DNA of 64,000 bases from an uncultured Porphyromonadaceae bacterium. Lineage in GTDB: Bacteria; Bacteroidota; Bacteroidia; Bacteroidales; Muribaculaceae. The stretch spans positions 1-64,000 of the forward strand of contig URII01000001.1 of the NCBI GenBank assembly GCA_900547825.1, given 5' to 3'. The notes beneath the pieces are model-generated. The model had not been told where the DNA came from. It ran no database searches and was given only the letters and a program-made list of their open reading frames with translations. Below are positions 15,876 through 26,400 of this stretch, one piece after another (within the stretch, counting starts at the first letter, position 1; each line of letters starts with the position of its first letter). The position numbers and the translations under genes were made by a program.

Positions 15876-17164
15876 GCAACTCGCTCTACGGCGCATTGAC
15901 CTATAACGGAGAAAAAATCAACAAGGAGAAAGGTCGTTTGCTTGACACCAACAAAATCTACAATGACGGCAGCGGCTCTGTTGATATTCATCGTGCATAC
16001 GAGGACTTCATGCGCTGGATTCCTTCATCTTCCCGTACCGAGCGACCGATGATGCACATATCCCTTAATCCGCACCCGGATGACAAGTTGAGTGACACCG
16101 ATTTCACACGGCTTGCACACGAGTATATGGAGAAAATGGGCTTTGCCGATATGCCGTATATGATTTACAAACATTCCGACATCGACCGGCACCATGTTCA
16201 CATAGTCGCGCTCCGTGTCGGTACCGATGGACGCTGTATCTCCGACCGCAACAATTTTTACAAAAACAAGAAAGTGTGCCGCGAGCTGGAGAAGAAGTAT
16301 GGTCTGAAAGTTGCCGAGCGTGAGAAAATCACTCCCGATATGCCGATCAAGAAGGTTGACCCCTCCGGCGACATAAAGCGACAGGTTGCCAACACCGTCA
16401 AAATGGTCGGTATGCGATACAAGTTTCAGACTATGGGCGAGTATAACGCAGTCCTCTCCTTATATAATATAAGATGTGAGCAGACCGACGGCAGGGTTAA
16501 CGGGCGCGAATATCACGGTCTGGTGTATTTCGCAACCGACGACGAAGGTAAGGTTATCGCCAATCCGTTCAAGGCTTCGCGCCTCGGCAAATTCGCAAGC
16601 AGGACGGCGATTGACAGCCGTTTCGAGAAGGCGAAGGATAAGATTGATGTCGCACCGACAAGACACAGAGTTGCCGATGTGCTTGACCGCGCCACCGAGA
16701 AGGACGATTTCACAGCCAAATTGAAAGACTGCGGCATAGATGTTGTTTTCCGATACACCGACGAGGGGCGCATATATGGCGTTACGTTCATCGACCATAA
16801 CGCCATGACTGTACTGAATGGTTCCCGACTCGGCAAGCAGTTCTCGGCAAATGCCATCAACGAGCGTTTCAACAATCCGCAGACACAGCCGACAAACGAT
16901 GTGCCGGTTCCCGATACCCACGTTATTGTGCCAGAGCCGGAGCAGAACTCTAACAATCAGGCTCCGTCGGATGGGCAGCAACACTCCACAGGCAGCCAGC
17001 ATCAATCCGCAACTTCCCACTCCGCCACGGATTACGGCGACAGCGATTTCACGCTTCCGGGTCTTGACCTGTTCCAGCCGGGGCAGTCGTTCAATCCCGA
17101 CGAGGAAGAATTCCGACGCCGTATGCAGCGAAAGAAAAAGAAAGGGCGTCGCCCGAAATTTTAA
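15854..17164 (+). CDS. mobB: Relaxase / mobilisation nuclease (MobB-type)
   Basis: 436 residues. The N-terminal relaxase domain contains KISIGNSLYGALTYN, MHISLNPHPDDKLSD and the metal-binding signature HSDIDRHHVHIVALRV (HxD...HxH, about residues 110-125), followed by the typical ISDRNNFYKNKKVCRELEKK. The nucleophilic Tyr is probably one of the early tyrosines (for example in SLYGALTYN). The C-terminal third is Pro/Gln/Ser-rich and ends in a strongly basic tail (RKKKKGRRPKF). Expected role: nicking oriT and leading the strand into the recipient. It lies between its accessory protein and the coupling protein. Confidence 0.88.
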   Translation: MVAKISIGNSLYGALTYNGEKINKEKGRLLDTNKIYNDGSGSVDIHRAYEDFMRWIPSSSRTERPMMHISLNPHPDDKLSDTDFTRLAHEYMEKMGFADMPYMIYKHSDIDRHHVHIVALRVGTDGRCISDRNNFYKNKKVCRELEKKYGLKVAEREKITPDMPIKKVDPSGDIKRQVANTVKMVGMRYKFQTMGEYNAVLSLYNIRCEQTDGRVNGREYHGLVYFATDDEGKVIANPFKASRLGKFASRTAIDSRFEKAKDKIDVAPTRHRVADVLDRATEKDDFTAKLKDCGIDVVFRYTDEGRIYGVTFIDHNAMTVLNGSRLGKQFSANAINERFNNPQTQPTNDVPVPDTHVIVPEPEQNSNNQAPSDGQQHSTGSQHQSATSHSATDYGDSDFTLPGLDLFQPGQSFNPDEEEFRRRMQRKKKKGRRPKF

Positions 17165-17185
17165 TCCTTAATTCCACATTTTATT

Positions 17186-19186
17186 ATGAGCCAACAAGAG
17201 GACGACCTCAGAGCGTTGGCAAAGATCATGGACTTCCTGCGGGCAGTCAGTATCGTGCTGGTTGTCGCCAACCTTTACTGGTTCACCCGCGTGGAAACCG
17301 TGGACAGCGGCTGGTTCTATTCGACCGTCCATAAGATCTGCGCCAACTTCAACCGCACCTGCGGACTTTTCAACACTACCTTCAACGCCAAACTTTTCGC
17401 GCTGCTGCTTCTCGGACTGTCATGCTTCGGCACCAGAGGCGTAAGGAGCGAGAACATCACATGGCGGCATATCGGCGTGACACTCGCCATAGGCTGTGTG
17501 CTGTTCCTGCTGAACTGGTGGACACTCGACATGGGTATGCGCTACACCTATATAATCACCACCGTTACAGGCTACATCTGCCTGATGATGGGCGGTATAT
17601 GGGCGGGGCGTATGCTGAAGAACAACATGATGGACGACCGTTTCAACGACGAGAACGAGAGCTTCATGCAGGAAACGGATCTTATGGACAACGAATATTC
17701 CATAAACCTGCCGACCAGATTCTACTTTGAGAAGAAATGGCACAAGGGCTGGATAAATGTCGTCAATCCGTTCCGCGCCACAATCGTGCTTGGCACACCC
17801 GGTTCCGGCAAATCATACGCCGTAATCAACTCATTCATCAAACAGATGATAGAGAAAGGTTACAGCGGATATATCTATGACTTCAAAAGCCCGGATTTGA
17901 GCGAGATTGCCTACAACCACCTGCTGACGCATAAGGACGGTTACGGCAAAGTCAAACCGAAATTCTACATGATAAATTTCGACGATCCTGAACGTAGCCA
18001 CCGGTGTAACCCTATTCACCCCGACTTTATGACCGATATTGCCGACGCATACGAGAGCGCATACACCATCATGCTCAATCTCAACAAGTCATGGGTGAGC
18101 AAGCAGGGCGATTTCTTCGTGGAATCCCCGATTGTGCTGTTCGCGGCGATAATCTGGTATCTCCGTATCTACAAGAACGGTATCTACTGCACATTCCCAC
18201 ACGCCATAGAGCTTTTGAATAGAAGATACGAGGATTTATTTCCTATTCTGACAAGCTACCCGGAGCTGGAAAATTACCTGTCGCCGTTTATGGACGCATG
18301 GCAGGGAGGCGCAGCGGAGCAGCTCATGGGACAGATTGCGTCGGCGAAAATCCCGCTGTCGCGTATGATTTCACCGCAGCTTTACTGGGTTATGACCGGC
18401 GATGATTTCACGCTCGACATCAACAATCCGAAAGAGCCTAAAATCCTGTGCGTAGGCAATAACCCCGACCGCCAGAACATCTATGGCGCGGCACTCGGAC
18501 TGTATAACTCCCGTATAGTCAAAATCATAAACAAGAAAGGGATGCTCAAAAGCGGGGTTATCATAGATGAATTGCCCACTATATATTTCAAGGGCCTCGA
18601 CCAACTGATCGCCACCGCCCGAAGCAACCGTGTCGCCGTCTGTCTCGGCTTTCAGGATTTCTCCCAGCTCAAACGCGACTACGGCGACAAGGAGGCGGCT
18701 GTGGTGATGAACACCGTCGGCAATATCTTCTCCGGGCAGGTCGTGGGAGAAACCGCCAAGACACTCTCCGAGCGTTTCGGCAAGGTTCTCCAGAAACGGC
18801 AGTCAATCTCAATCAACCGTCAGGATGTGAGCCACTCCATCAACACGCAGATGGACAGCCTTATCCCGCCGAGCAAGATTTCCACTCTGACGCAGGGAAT
18901 GTTCGTCGGCGCGGTCTGCGACAACATCAACGAGCGCATAGACCAGAAGATATTTCATGCCGAGATTGTCATTGACAGTAAGAAAGTCAAAGCTGAAACC
19001 GACCGTTACAAGCCGATCCCCATCCTTACCGACTTCAAGGACGACACCCCGGGCAAGTCGCGTATGAAAGCAGTCATACAGCGCAACTACGAGCAGGTGA
19101 AAGCCGATGTGATACGGATTATCGCCGACGAAAAAGAACGCATAATGTCAGATCCGGCACTGCAACACCTGTTCGCCCCAAAGTAA
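17186..19186 (+). CDS. mobC: Type IV coupling protein (VirD4/TraG-type ATPase, MobC position)
   Basis: 666 residues. Four N-terminal membrane segments (about 17-35, 70-80, 92-112, 120-140) are followed by a cytoplasmic P-loop domain. Walker A is LGTPGSGKSYAVINS (about residues 196-210), Walker B is SGVIIDELPTIYF, and ATARSNRVAVCLGFQDFSQL is a coupling-protein signature. It brings the relaxase-DNA complex to the TraG/TraJ channel. It is the third gene of the mob operon, 21 bp after the relaxase. Confidence 0.88.
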   Translation: MSQQEDDLRALAKIMDFLRAVSIVLVVANLYWFTRVETVDSGWFYSTVHKICANFNRTCGLFNTTFNAKLFALLLLGLSCFGTRGVRSENITWRHIGVTLAIGCVLFLLNWWTLDMGMRYTYIITTVTGYICLMMGGIWAGRMLKNNMMDDRFNDENESFMQETDLMDNEYSINLPTRFYFEKKWHKGWINVVNPFRATIVLGTPGSGKSYAVINSFIKQMIEKGYSGYIYDFKSPDLSEIAYNHLLTHKDGYGKVKPKFYMINFDDPERSHRCNPIHPDFMTDIADAYESAYTIMLNLNKSWVSKQGDFFVESPIVLFAAIIWYLRIYKNGIYCTFPHAIELLNRRYEDLFPILTSYPELENYLSPFMDAWQGGAAEQLMGQIASAKIPLSRMISPQLYWVMTGDDFTLDINNPKEPKILCVGNNPDRQNIYGAALGLYNSRIVKIINKKGMLKSGVIIDELPTIYFKGLDQLIATARSNRVAVCLGFQDFSQLKRDYGDKEAAVVMNTVGNIFSGQVVGETAKTLSERFGKVLQKRQSISINRQDVSHSINTQMDSLIPPSKISTLTQGMFVGAVCDNINERIDQKIFHAEIVIDSKKVKAETDRYKPIPILTDFKDDTPGKSRMKAVIQRNYEQVKADVIRIIADEKERIMSDPALQHLFAPK

Positions 19187-19192
19187 TCACAA

Positions 19193-19212
19193 ACCACTAA
19201 ATATCCACAATC
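19193..19212 (+). promoter_or_regulatory. ICE leader motif before the 151-residue ORF
   Basis: ACCACTAAATATCCACAATC directly abuts the ATG at 19213. It equals the consensus leader with a 2-nt insertion. Confidence 0.6.
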
Positions 19213-19668
19213 ATGTTAGAACTTGACCGAAGTCTTACTGACTTCAATTACTACTATTTCTATTTGTTGCAGTATCTACAGCTCAACAAATATCAGGTTG
19301 ATTCCGACCATCCCCAGATTATTTCCAACTCTATCGCCGCGCTTGACGCCTTTGAAAATGCTCGGCGCAACGGGGCCAATGTGCCTATGGCGGAAGCCGA
19401 GGCTATCTCCGTGCTTTTCTCCAATATCGGAGCATCGGAGTATGACACTATATCGGAACTCATCCTTGAAAATTTCGGAGATACCATCGACCTTGACAGC
19501 GAGGAGGCTGTGGAATACTGGACAAATCAGGTAATGACCGATATACCAGACTTGTTCGACGGTGTTGACCGCATGGCAATAGGTGTTGACGCCCTTGACC
19601 TTGAACTGATGGAAACCGAGATTGTAGGCAAAATCGTAATCTATCTTACTGACAATGGCCTACAATAA
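19213..19668 (+). CDS. DUF1896-like conserved ICE protein
   Basis: 151 residues, acidic and helical, with FNYYYFYLLQYLQLNKYQVD and ISNSIAALDAFENARRNGAN near the N-terminus. That layout resembles DUF1896 proteins found beside the large methylase-helicase genes of Bacteroidales elements; the match is by eye and weak. No catalytic motif is visible. It overlaps the following giant gene by 14 bp, so the two are translationally coupled and may work together. Confidence 0.5.
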   Translation: MLELDRSLTDFNYYYFYLLQYLQLNKYQVDSDHPQIISNSIAALDAFENARRNGANVPMAEAEAISVLFSNIGASEYDTISELILENFGDTIDLDSEEAVEYWTNQVMTDIPDLFDGVDRMAIGVDALDLELMETEIVGKIVIYLTDNGLQ

Positions 19669-22600
19669 GTTACAGACCATGCGAGACAACATCGAGGCGA
19701 TAAGGCTGGCATTTAGCCTCGGTGTTGCAGGGCGTGGAGCGCAGACCGCTGAGGAAATAGCGGTGCTGCGCAAGTATGCCGGATTCGGAGGACTGAAATG
19801 TATCCTCAACGACGCCAACGATTTGGAGGATGCCGCCAAGTGGAGCAAATCGGACATTGAGCTGTTTGCACCGACGGTGGAACTGCATCGGCTGATACAT
19901 GATTACAGCCACGATGACAGGGAATTCAAGGAGTATATGGATTCTCTGAAAGCCTCGGTGCTGACGGCGTTCTATACCGACAACCGTATTGTGGATACAA
20001 TCTCCGACTCGTTGAAATATTCCGGCATAGAGGTGAAAAGTTTTTTGGAACCTTCTGCCGGACAGGGCGCTTTCATAGACTCCTTTCTGCGCAATGACCG
20101 ATACCCCAGTGCAGAGGTATTGGCGTATGAGAAAGATTTACTCACTGGCAAAATCCTGTCAGCTCTGCATCCTTCCATTCTGACCCGAATAGAAGGCTTC
20201 GAGAAGATAGAGCGTGACTTCAACGGCTATTTCGATGTCGCCGCCTCCAATATACCTTTCGGTGATTTTGCTGTCGCAGACCCTGCGTATGCCGTGAGCA
20301 AGGATATTGCCTATCGTCAGGCTACCAAGACAATCCACAATTATTTCTTTCTGAAGGCACTCGACCAAGTGCGCGAGGGTGGACTTGTCGCTTTCATTGC
20401 ATCGCAGGGTGTGATGAACGCGGGCAGTCCTTTCGTGAGGATGGAGCTTGTGAAGCGTGCCGACCTTGTGGCAGCATTGCGTCTTCCCAACAACACTTTC
20501 AGCGATAATGCCGGAACGGATGCGGGATCCGACCTAATTATTCTCCAGAAGCACACCGGTAAGAAAGCGTTATCGGCAGACGAGGAATTTTTCATTCAGT
20601 CTGTTGTTGACCGTGGTACAAAAGTTCCCGGTAACAAATTCTTTCAGGCGTTTCCCCAGAATGTGATATGCACCGATGCAAAAGTCGGAACAGACCAGTT
20701 TGGAAAACCCGCTATCATCTACAAGCACGAAGGTGGTGTTGACGGCATAGCCCACGATTTGCGGACTGCGCTGGATGAGTCGCTGCGTCTGCGTCTGAAT
20801 CTGGAACTGTATAATTCCAACGGTATCAAGCCGCCTACGCCTGACCCTGTAAAGCCGACACCAACACCGAAGGTAGAGCCGGAAGTCAAGCCCGAACCAC
20901 CGAAACAGAAGCCTTTGGCCGAGAAGATTGAGCAGAAAAACGAGCCATTGCTGAAGCAGTATCAGGAGATGAAAAAGAAACATCCCGATGCTATTCTGAT
21001 GTTCCGTGTCGGCGACTTCTACGAAATTTTCGGCAAGGATGCGGTTGAAGCGTCGGAGATACTCGGCATTACACTGACCCGCCGGATGAACGGTCTTGAC
21101 AACCGTATCGAATTGGCGGGATTTCCCCATCACGCGCTCGACACATATCTGCCCAAACTTGTGCGGGCAGGGAAACGTGTGGCTATATGTGAGCAGTTGG
21201 AAGACCCGAAGCTGAAAAAGACTATCCAACAGAAGGTTGTAGAGACGGTTACGCCTAATCAGCCTCCGAAGGATGAGCCTAAACCTTTTGAGCCGCCAAA
21301 GGAAGCACCAACCCAAGAGATTGAAACCGATGGCAGACCGGATTACTCGGACAATCCCGACCCGCGTCTGTTCGCCTACAATCTTTTCGGAGAGTTGGAG
21401 CCAATCGGCAAACCGAAACGGCAACCCAAGCATACGACGGAAGCCACTGAGTCAAAGCCCCGTCCGACTGTAAATGTCAATGACATTCCGGTAAAAAAAT
21501 TCCGACCTCTTTCAGAAAAGGAACTGGAATTTTACGGCTCTTTGAACTGGGAGGACAATCCACCCATCAACGGATTCTATGAAACAATGATGTCGATTGC
21601 CCACCGCCAGATGGAGGAAATGCGTATGGAACGCGAGGCGCAGGAGGCGGCAAATGCCGCCAGTATCACCCCCGGCGAGACATACATTGAAAAGACAGAG
21701 GGCGATTTCATACCCGGTGGAAGAAACCGCACCTCAAAGGTGACGGCAATCCCCATCGAACCGAAAGCGCCGGAGCGCGATATGTCGCCCCGTCCTTTCC
21801 CGGAGGATATTCAGTTCTTCCACAAGAACGGTTCTATGGTGGTTGCCGATGGCATGGTCGGATTTCTGTCAGATGTCAGAAAGACGGGAGCCACATTCAC
21901 ACCTCTTGGTCTAAAACCTGAGCAGGAAAAACGCGCCATGCTGTATATCACCATGTCGGAGACATACCAGCAACTCTATAACTACGAAGCAGAGACACAT
22001 GAGCCGAGTGAACATCTACGCGAACACCTCAATCAGTATTACGATGAGTTTGTCGCTAAGTATGGCAATCTCAATGAGAAACAGAATGTCAAGTTCATCC
22101 TTATGGACGCCAATGGTCGTGACGCACTGGCTTTGGAGCGCGGTGAGAACGGTCAGTTTGTCAAGGCTGACATCTTCGACCATCCCGTTTCATTCGCTCT
22201 TGACGAGGTTACAAGCGTCGATACACCGCTTGAGGCACTGACCGCATCGCTCAACAAATACGGCGAGGTCAATCTTGAATATATGTCGTCGCTGGTGGAC
22301 ATGGATGAGGATTCGCTGGTAGATAACCTCGAAGGACATATCTATTACAATCCATTGGTGGAAAACTACGAGATAAAAGACCGCTTTATCGCCGGTAATG
22401 TCGTAGCCAAAGCAGAGGCTGTCAAGGCATGGATTGACCGGGAGGAAGAACGGATAAGCGGCTTCCCCGGCTATGACGGCATAGAGCCGTTCATCGCCAT
22501 GTCGCAGGATTCCCTCAAAGCATTGGAGGAAGCACGGCCCCGCCGCATCGAGTTCGACGAGCTGGATTTCAACTTTGGTGAGCGATGGATCCCGACGGGC

Positions 22601-25600
22601 ATATACTCGGCATATATGAGTCATCTGTATGAAACAGAAATTAAAATTGCATATTCTTCCTCGATGGATGAATATTCGGCAGATGCAACCCACAAAAACA
22701 TGAAGATATGGGAAGAATTCTGTGTCAAAGGTTATTATCGTGTCTATGACGGCATGAGCCTTCTTAAACACGCCTTACACAATACCATACCTGACATAAA
22801 GAAGTCAATCGGTAAGGATGAGGACGGACACGACATAAAAGTTCCTGACAACGAGGCTATCCAACTCGCCAATACCAAGATTGATGAAATCCGTAACGGA
22901 TTCTCGGAATGGCTGGAGGCTCAATCGCCTGAGTTCAAGGAAAGACTCGTTGATTTGTATAACAACAAGTTCAATTGCTTCGTGCGCCCGCAATACGATG
23001 GTTCGCATCAGACCTTCCCGGATTTGAACATGAAAATCCTCGGAGATCGCTACGGAATCAGCTCCATTTATCAGTCTCAAAAGGACTGTATATGGATGCT
23101 GAAACAGAACGGCGGTGGCATCTGCGACCACGAGGTTGGCACAGGTAAAACACTGATAATGTGCATTGCAGCACATGAGATGAAGCGTCTCGGACTGGCT
23201 TACAAGCCGATGATTATAGGTCTTAAAGCCAACGTAGCCGAGATAGCTATGACTTACCAATCGGCTTATCCCAACGCCCGCATACTCTTCGCCGATGAAA
23301 AGAGTTTCAAGGCGGACAAACGAGTGGATTTCTTCAACAATATCAAGAATAACGACTACGACTGCGTGATAATGTCGCACGACCAGTTCGGCAAGATACC
23401 GCAGTCACCGGAGATGCAGCAGCAGATTCTTCAGGCTGAACTTGACACGGTTGAGGAGAACCTCGAAGTGGTGAAGCAGCAAGGGCATGATGTGTCGCGT
23501 AGTATGCTCAAAGGTCTTATCAAGCGTAAGGAGAACCTGACAGCCAAGATTGCCACTATCCAATACCAGATGGAGCAGAACAAGGATGCCGTCGTTGACT
23601 TTAAGCAAATGGGTATAGATCACATATTTGTGGACGAGTCGCACCAGTTCAAGAACCTTATGTTCAACACCAGACATGACCGTGTGGCGGGTTTGGGTAA
23701 CTCGGAAGGCTCACAGCGGGCATTGAATCTTCTCTATGCGATACGCACAATTCAGGAGCGTACCGGCAAAGACCTAGGAGCTACTTTTCTTAGTGGTACA
23801 ACGATCAGTAACTCGCTTACTGAACTGTATCTATTGTTCAAGTATCTGCGACCGAATGAGCTTGAAAGGCAGGAGATTCGATGCTTCGATGCGTGGGCGG
23901 CAATCTTCGCCAAGAAAACCACCGACTTTGAGTTCAATGTCACAAATAATATAGTGGCAAAAGAGCGATTTCGTTACTTCATCAAGGTGCCGGAGTTAGC
24001 GGCGTTTTATAATGAAATCACTGATTATAGGACGGCGGAGGATGTCGGCGTTGACCGTCCCCACAAGAACGAGATACTCCATAACATACCTCCAACACCG
24101 GCACAGGAGGCTTTCATCGAGAAGCTGATGAAATTTGCCGAGAGTGGCGATGCCACTATTCTCGGACGGGCACCGTTGAGCGAGACCGAAGAAAAGGCGA
24201 AGATGCTTATTGCCACTGACTATGCCCGCAAGATGGCACTGGATATGCGTATGATTGACCCTGAATATGGCGATGATCCGAACAACAAAGCCTCACACTG
24301 TGCCCGTATGATAGCGGAATATTATCGCAAATATGATGCTCAACGCGGTACACAGTTTGTGTTCAGCGATTTATCGACATACAAACCCGGCGAGTGGAAT
24401 TTCTATTCGGAGGTCAAGCGTAAGCTGATTGAGGACTATGATATCCCGGCACATGAAATCCGGTTTATACAAGAATGTAAGACGGAGCGCAGCCGTAAGG
24501 CTGTTATTCAGGCTATGAACGACGGCGATGTGCGTGTTCTTTTCGGCTCTACAAGTATGCTCGGGACAGGCGTAAATGCCCAGAAAAGAGCAGTTTGTAT
24601 CCATCATCTTGATACACCCTGGCGACCGTCAGACCTTACTCAGAGAGATGGCAGAGCCATTCGTGCCGGCAACGAGATTGCCAAGCTGTACGCTGATAAT
24701 AAGGTGGATGTTATCATCTACGCTGTTGAGAAGTCACTGGATTCCTATAAGTTCAACCTTCTACATTGCAAGGCTACATTCATCGACCAGCTCAAATCCG
24801 GCGCACTCGGCGCGAGAACCATTGACGAGGGTGCTATGGACGAGAAGAACGGCATGAACTTCTCGGAGTATATGGCTATTCTGTCAGGCAACACCGATCT
24901 GCTTGAAAAGGCGAAACTTGAAAAGCGTATAGCCTCGCTGGAGAGTGAGCGCAAGGCGCATAACAAGGGCATTTCCGATTCCAGGTTCCGACATCAGACC
25001 ATCACCCACGACATAGCCAACAACGAGGCGGCAATCGAAAGGATGAAGGCTGATGTCGCCCGATATGAGGCAGTGGTAAGGAGAGACAAGGACGGCAATC
25101 CGCTCAACAATCTCACAATCGACACCTGCAACCTCACCGATGAGAAGAACATGGGTATCCATCTGCAAGGACTGGCGCAGCGTACCGACACACATGGTCA
25201 GTACAAGCGCATCGGCGAGGTATATGGCTTCCCGATTTCCATTATCTCGGAGCGCACACTCGTTGACGGCAAGGAGTCTGTTCAGAATCGCTTTGTGGTC
25301 GAAGGTAACTACAAATACAAGTTCAACAACGGCTTCATAGCCATGTCGGACACCCATGCCGCCTGCATGAACTTTGTCAACGCTCTGGAGAAGATACCCG
25401 GCATCATCGTCCAGTATGAGGAACGTACCGCCAAACTAAAAGCCGATGTTCCCCAACTCGAAGCCATCATCTCGAAGTCATGGGGCAAAGAGGACGAACT
25501 GAAACAGCTCAAATCAGACCTTGCCGCCCTTGACCGCAAGATTACCGCCGACCTTGCTCCCAAGCACGATGAAAAAGACGGCAAGGAAGTCAAGCGGGAT

Positions 25601-25732
25601 GATCAGCCACAGCAATCACAGCAGGTAGAAAATCCGGCTCAATCCTCTGACTCAAAGGAATCAATGGTGGCGGAGCCAACAATACGCTATAGGGAAATGT
25701 ATAAAAATACATATCGCCCGATAGGAATATAA
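19655..25732 (+). CDS. Giant methylase / MutS-I / SNF2 helicase polyprotein
   Basis: 2025 residues. (1) An N6-adenine methylase-like domain, about 100-300, with motif I FLEPSAGQGAF (130-140) and a catalytic-like SNIPFGD (198-204). (2) A Pro/Lys-rich linker. (3) A MutS domain I at about 430-520 that keeps GDFYEIFGKDA, the mismatch-contacting F-x-E region. (4) A further polar linker and a conserved middle region. (5) An SNF2-type helicase: HEVGTGKTLIM (about 1160), IFVDESHQFKN (about 1325), LSGTTISNS, and motif VI-like TPWRPSDLTQRDGRAIRAGN (about 1650). (6) A coiled-coil-rich C-terminus. Related phage and ICE polyproteins (for example DarB of phage P1) protect incoming DNA from restriction; that role is inferred here. 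Confidence 0.8.
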   Translation: MAYNKLQTMRDNIEAIRLAFSLGVAGRGAQTAEEIAVLRKYAGFGGLKCILNDANDLEDAAKWSKSDIELFAPTVELHRLIHDYSHDDREFKEYMDSLKASVLTAFYTDNRIVDTISDSLKYSGIEVKSFLEPSAGQGAFIDSFLRNDRYPSAEVLAYEKDLLTGKILSALHPSILTRIEGFEKIERDFNGYFDVAASNIPFGDFAVADPAYAVSKDIAYRQATKTIHNYFFLKALDQVREGGLVAFIASQGVMNAGSPFVRMELVKRADLVAALRLPNNTFSDNAGTDAGSDLIILQKHTGKKALSADEEFFIQSVVDRGTKVPGNKFFQAFPQNVICTDAKVGTDQFGKPAIIYKHEGGVDGIAHDLRTALDESLRLRLNLELYNSNGIKPPTPDPVKPTPTPKVEPEVKPEPPKQKPLAEKIEQKNEPLLKQYQEMKKKHPDAILMFRVGDFYEIFGKDAVEASEILGITLTRRMNGLDNRIELAGFPHHALDTYLPKLVRAGKRVAICEQLEDPKLKKTIQQKVVETVTPNQPPKDEPKPFEPPKEAPTQEIETDGRPDYSDNPDPRLFAYNLFGELEPIGKPKRQPKHTTEATESKPRPTVNVNDIPVKKFRPLSEKELEFYGSLNWEDNPPINGFYETMMSIAHRQMEEMRMEREAQEAANAASITPGETYIEKTEGDFIPGGRNRTSKVTAIPIEPKAPERDMSPRPFPEDIQFFHKNGSMVVADGMVGFLSDVRKTGATFTPLGLKPEQEKRAMLYITMSETYQQLYNYEAETHEPSEHLREHLNQYYDEFVAKYGNLNEKQNVKFILMDANGRDALALERGENGQFVKADIFDHPVSFALDEVTSVDTPLEALTASLNKYGEVNLEYMSSLVDMDEDSLVDNLEGHIYYNPLVENYEIKDRFIAGNVVAKAEAVKAWIDREEERISGFPGYDGIEPFIAMSQDSLKALEEARPRRIEFDELDFNFGERWIPTGIYSAYMSHLYETEIKIAYSSSMDEYSADATHKNMKIWEEFCVKGYYRVYDGMSLLKHALHNTIPDIKKSIGKDEDGHDIKVPDNEAIQLANTKIDEIRNGFSEWLEAQSPEFKERLVDLYNNKFNCFVRPQYDGSHQTFPDLNMKILGDRYGISSIYQSQKDCIWMLKQNGGGICDHEVGTGKTLIMCIAAHEMKRLGLAYKPMIIGLKANVAEIAMTYQSAYPNARILFADEKSFKADKRVDFFNNIKNNDYDCVIMSHDQFGKIPQSPEMQQQILQAELDTVEENLEVVKQQGHDVSRSMLKGLIKRKENLTAKIATIQYQMEQNKDAVVDFKQMGIDHIFVDESHQFKNLMFNTRHDRVAGLGNSEGSQRALNLLYAIRTIQERTGKDLGATFLSGTTISNSLTELYLLFKYLRPNELERQEIRCFDAWAAIFAKKTTDFEFNVTNNIVAKERFRYFIKVPELAAFYNEITDYRTAEDVGVDRPHKNEILHNIPPTPAQEAFIEKLMKFAESGDATILGRAPLSETEEKAKMLIATDYARKMALDMRMIDPEYGDDPNNKASHCARMIAEYYRKYDAQRGTQFVFSDLSTYKPGEWNFYSEVKRKLIEDYDIPAHEIRFIQECKTERSRKAVIQAMNDGDVRVLFGSTSMLGTGVNAQKRAVCIHHLDTPWRPSDLTQRDGRAIRAGNEIAKLYADNKVDVIIYAVEKSLDSYKFNLLHCKATFIDQLKSGALGARTIDEGAMDEKNGMNFSEYMAILSGNTDLLEKAKLEKRIASLESERKAHNKGISDSRFRHQTITHDIANNEAAIERMKADVARYEAVVRRDKDGNPLNNLTIDTCNLTDEKNMGIHLQGLAQRTDTHGQYKRIGEVYGFPISIISERTLVDGKESVQNRFVVEGNYKYKFNNGFIAMSDTHAACMNFVNALEKIPGIIVQYEERTAKLKADVPQLEAIISKSWGKEDELKQLKSDLAALDRKITADLAPKHDEKDGKEVKRDDQPQQSQQVENPAQSSDSKESMVAEPTIRYREMYKNTYRPIGI

Positions 25733-25824
25733 CATCTCACCCGTGCGGTCGAGTAATTCGCCCCCACGGTTTCTACATAAGATGCAATTAGCCATAAGCT
25801 TTTTCCCATAATATTCCGATGCAA

Positions 25825-25846
25825 TTTAACAAAAAGTTAACACAGG
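25825..25846 (+). promoter_or_regulatory. Candidate PhoB box upstream of the EamA gene
   Basis: Two 11-bp direct repeats, TTTAACAAAAA and GTTAACACAGG, 77 bp before the EamA start. The same arrangement occurs at 32337, 35001 and 40268. The 11-bp period equals that of known PhoB boxes; the sequence assignment is inference. Confidence 0.45.
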
Positions 25847-25922
25847 GCAGACACTCATTAGGGATCCAAAACGTTAACTTTATATTCTATAATGGACTAA
25901 TCAACTTGACATCGTTACTGAA

Positions 25923-26339
25923 ATGTGGAAGATATATGCTTTGTTATCGGCTCTGTTCGCAGCACTGACAGCAATATGTGCGAAAGTCGGTGTGAAGGAT
26001 GTTGATTCAAACCTTGCCACAGCAATCCGCACCACCGTGATTCTTTTTCTCACGTGGGGTATTGTCTTTGCGTCCGGCCATTATTCGGAAGTAAAGGCTG
26101 TACCGCGTTATACATGGCTCTTTCTCGTTCTTTCCGGCATTTCGACCGGATTGTCATGGCTGTTTTATTTCAAGGCGATTCAGAGTGGAGATGTGTCGCG
26201 GGTGGCTCCGGTTGACAAACTTAGCGTTGTGCTGACTATCATACTCGCGTTTATATTGCTGAAAGAGCCTGTTTCGCCAAAGGTTATAGCCGGAGGCATA
26301 CTTATATGCGCTGGCAGCATATTGATGATGTGGAAATAG
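25923..26339 (+). CDS. EamA/DMT-family transporter, single-domain
   Basis: 138 residues with five hydrophobic helices. Features are LLSALFAALTAICAKVGVKD at the N-terminus and WLFYFKAIQSGDVSRVAPVDK followed by LAFILLKEPVSPKVIAGGIL, the EamA-domain pattern. Being one EamA repeat long, it would act as a dimer, as do other short drug/metabolite-type transporters. The substrate is unknown. It is the first gene of the phosphate-related cargo and carries a candidate Pho box upstream. Confidence 0.8.
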   Translation: MWKIYALLSALFAALTAICAKVGVKDVDSNLATAIRTTVILFLTWGIVFASGHYSEVKAVPRYTWLFLVLSGISTGLSWLFYFKAIQSGDVSRVAPVDKLSVVLTIILAFILLKEPVSPKVIAGGILICAGSILMMWK

Positions 26340-26400
26340 CGGTATTCATATTTCATACAGAATCAGTCCTTAACTTTGTTGGCTTGAAAAATATACAAGC

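Noticed and set aside
25733..25922. Insertion sequence or transposon end at the cargo boundary
   Set aside because: No transposase, terminal inverted repeats or target duplication could be seen at 25733-25922 or 44249-44335.
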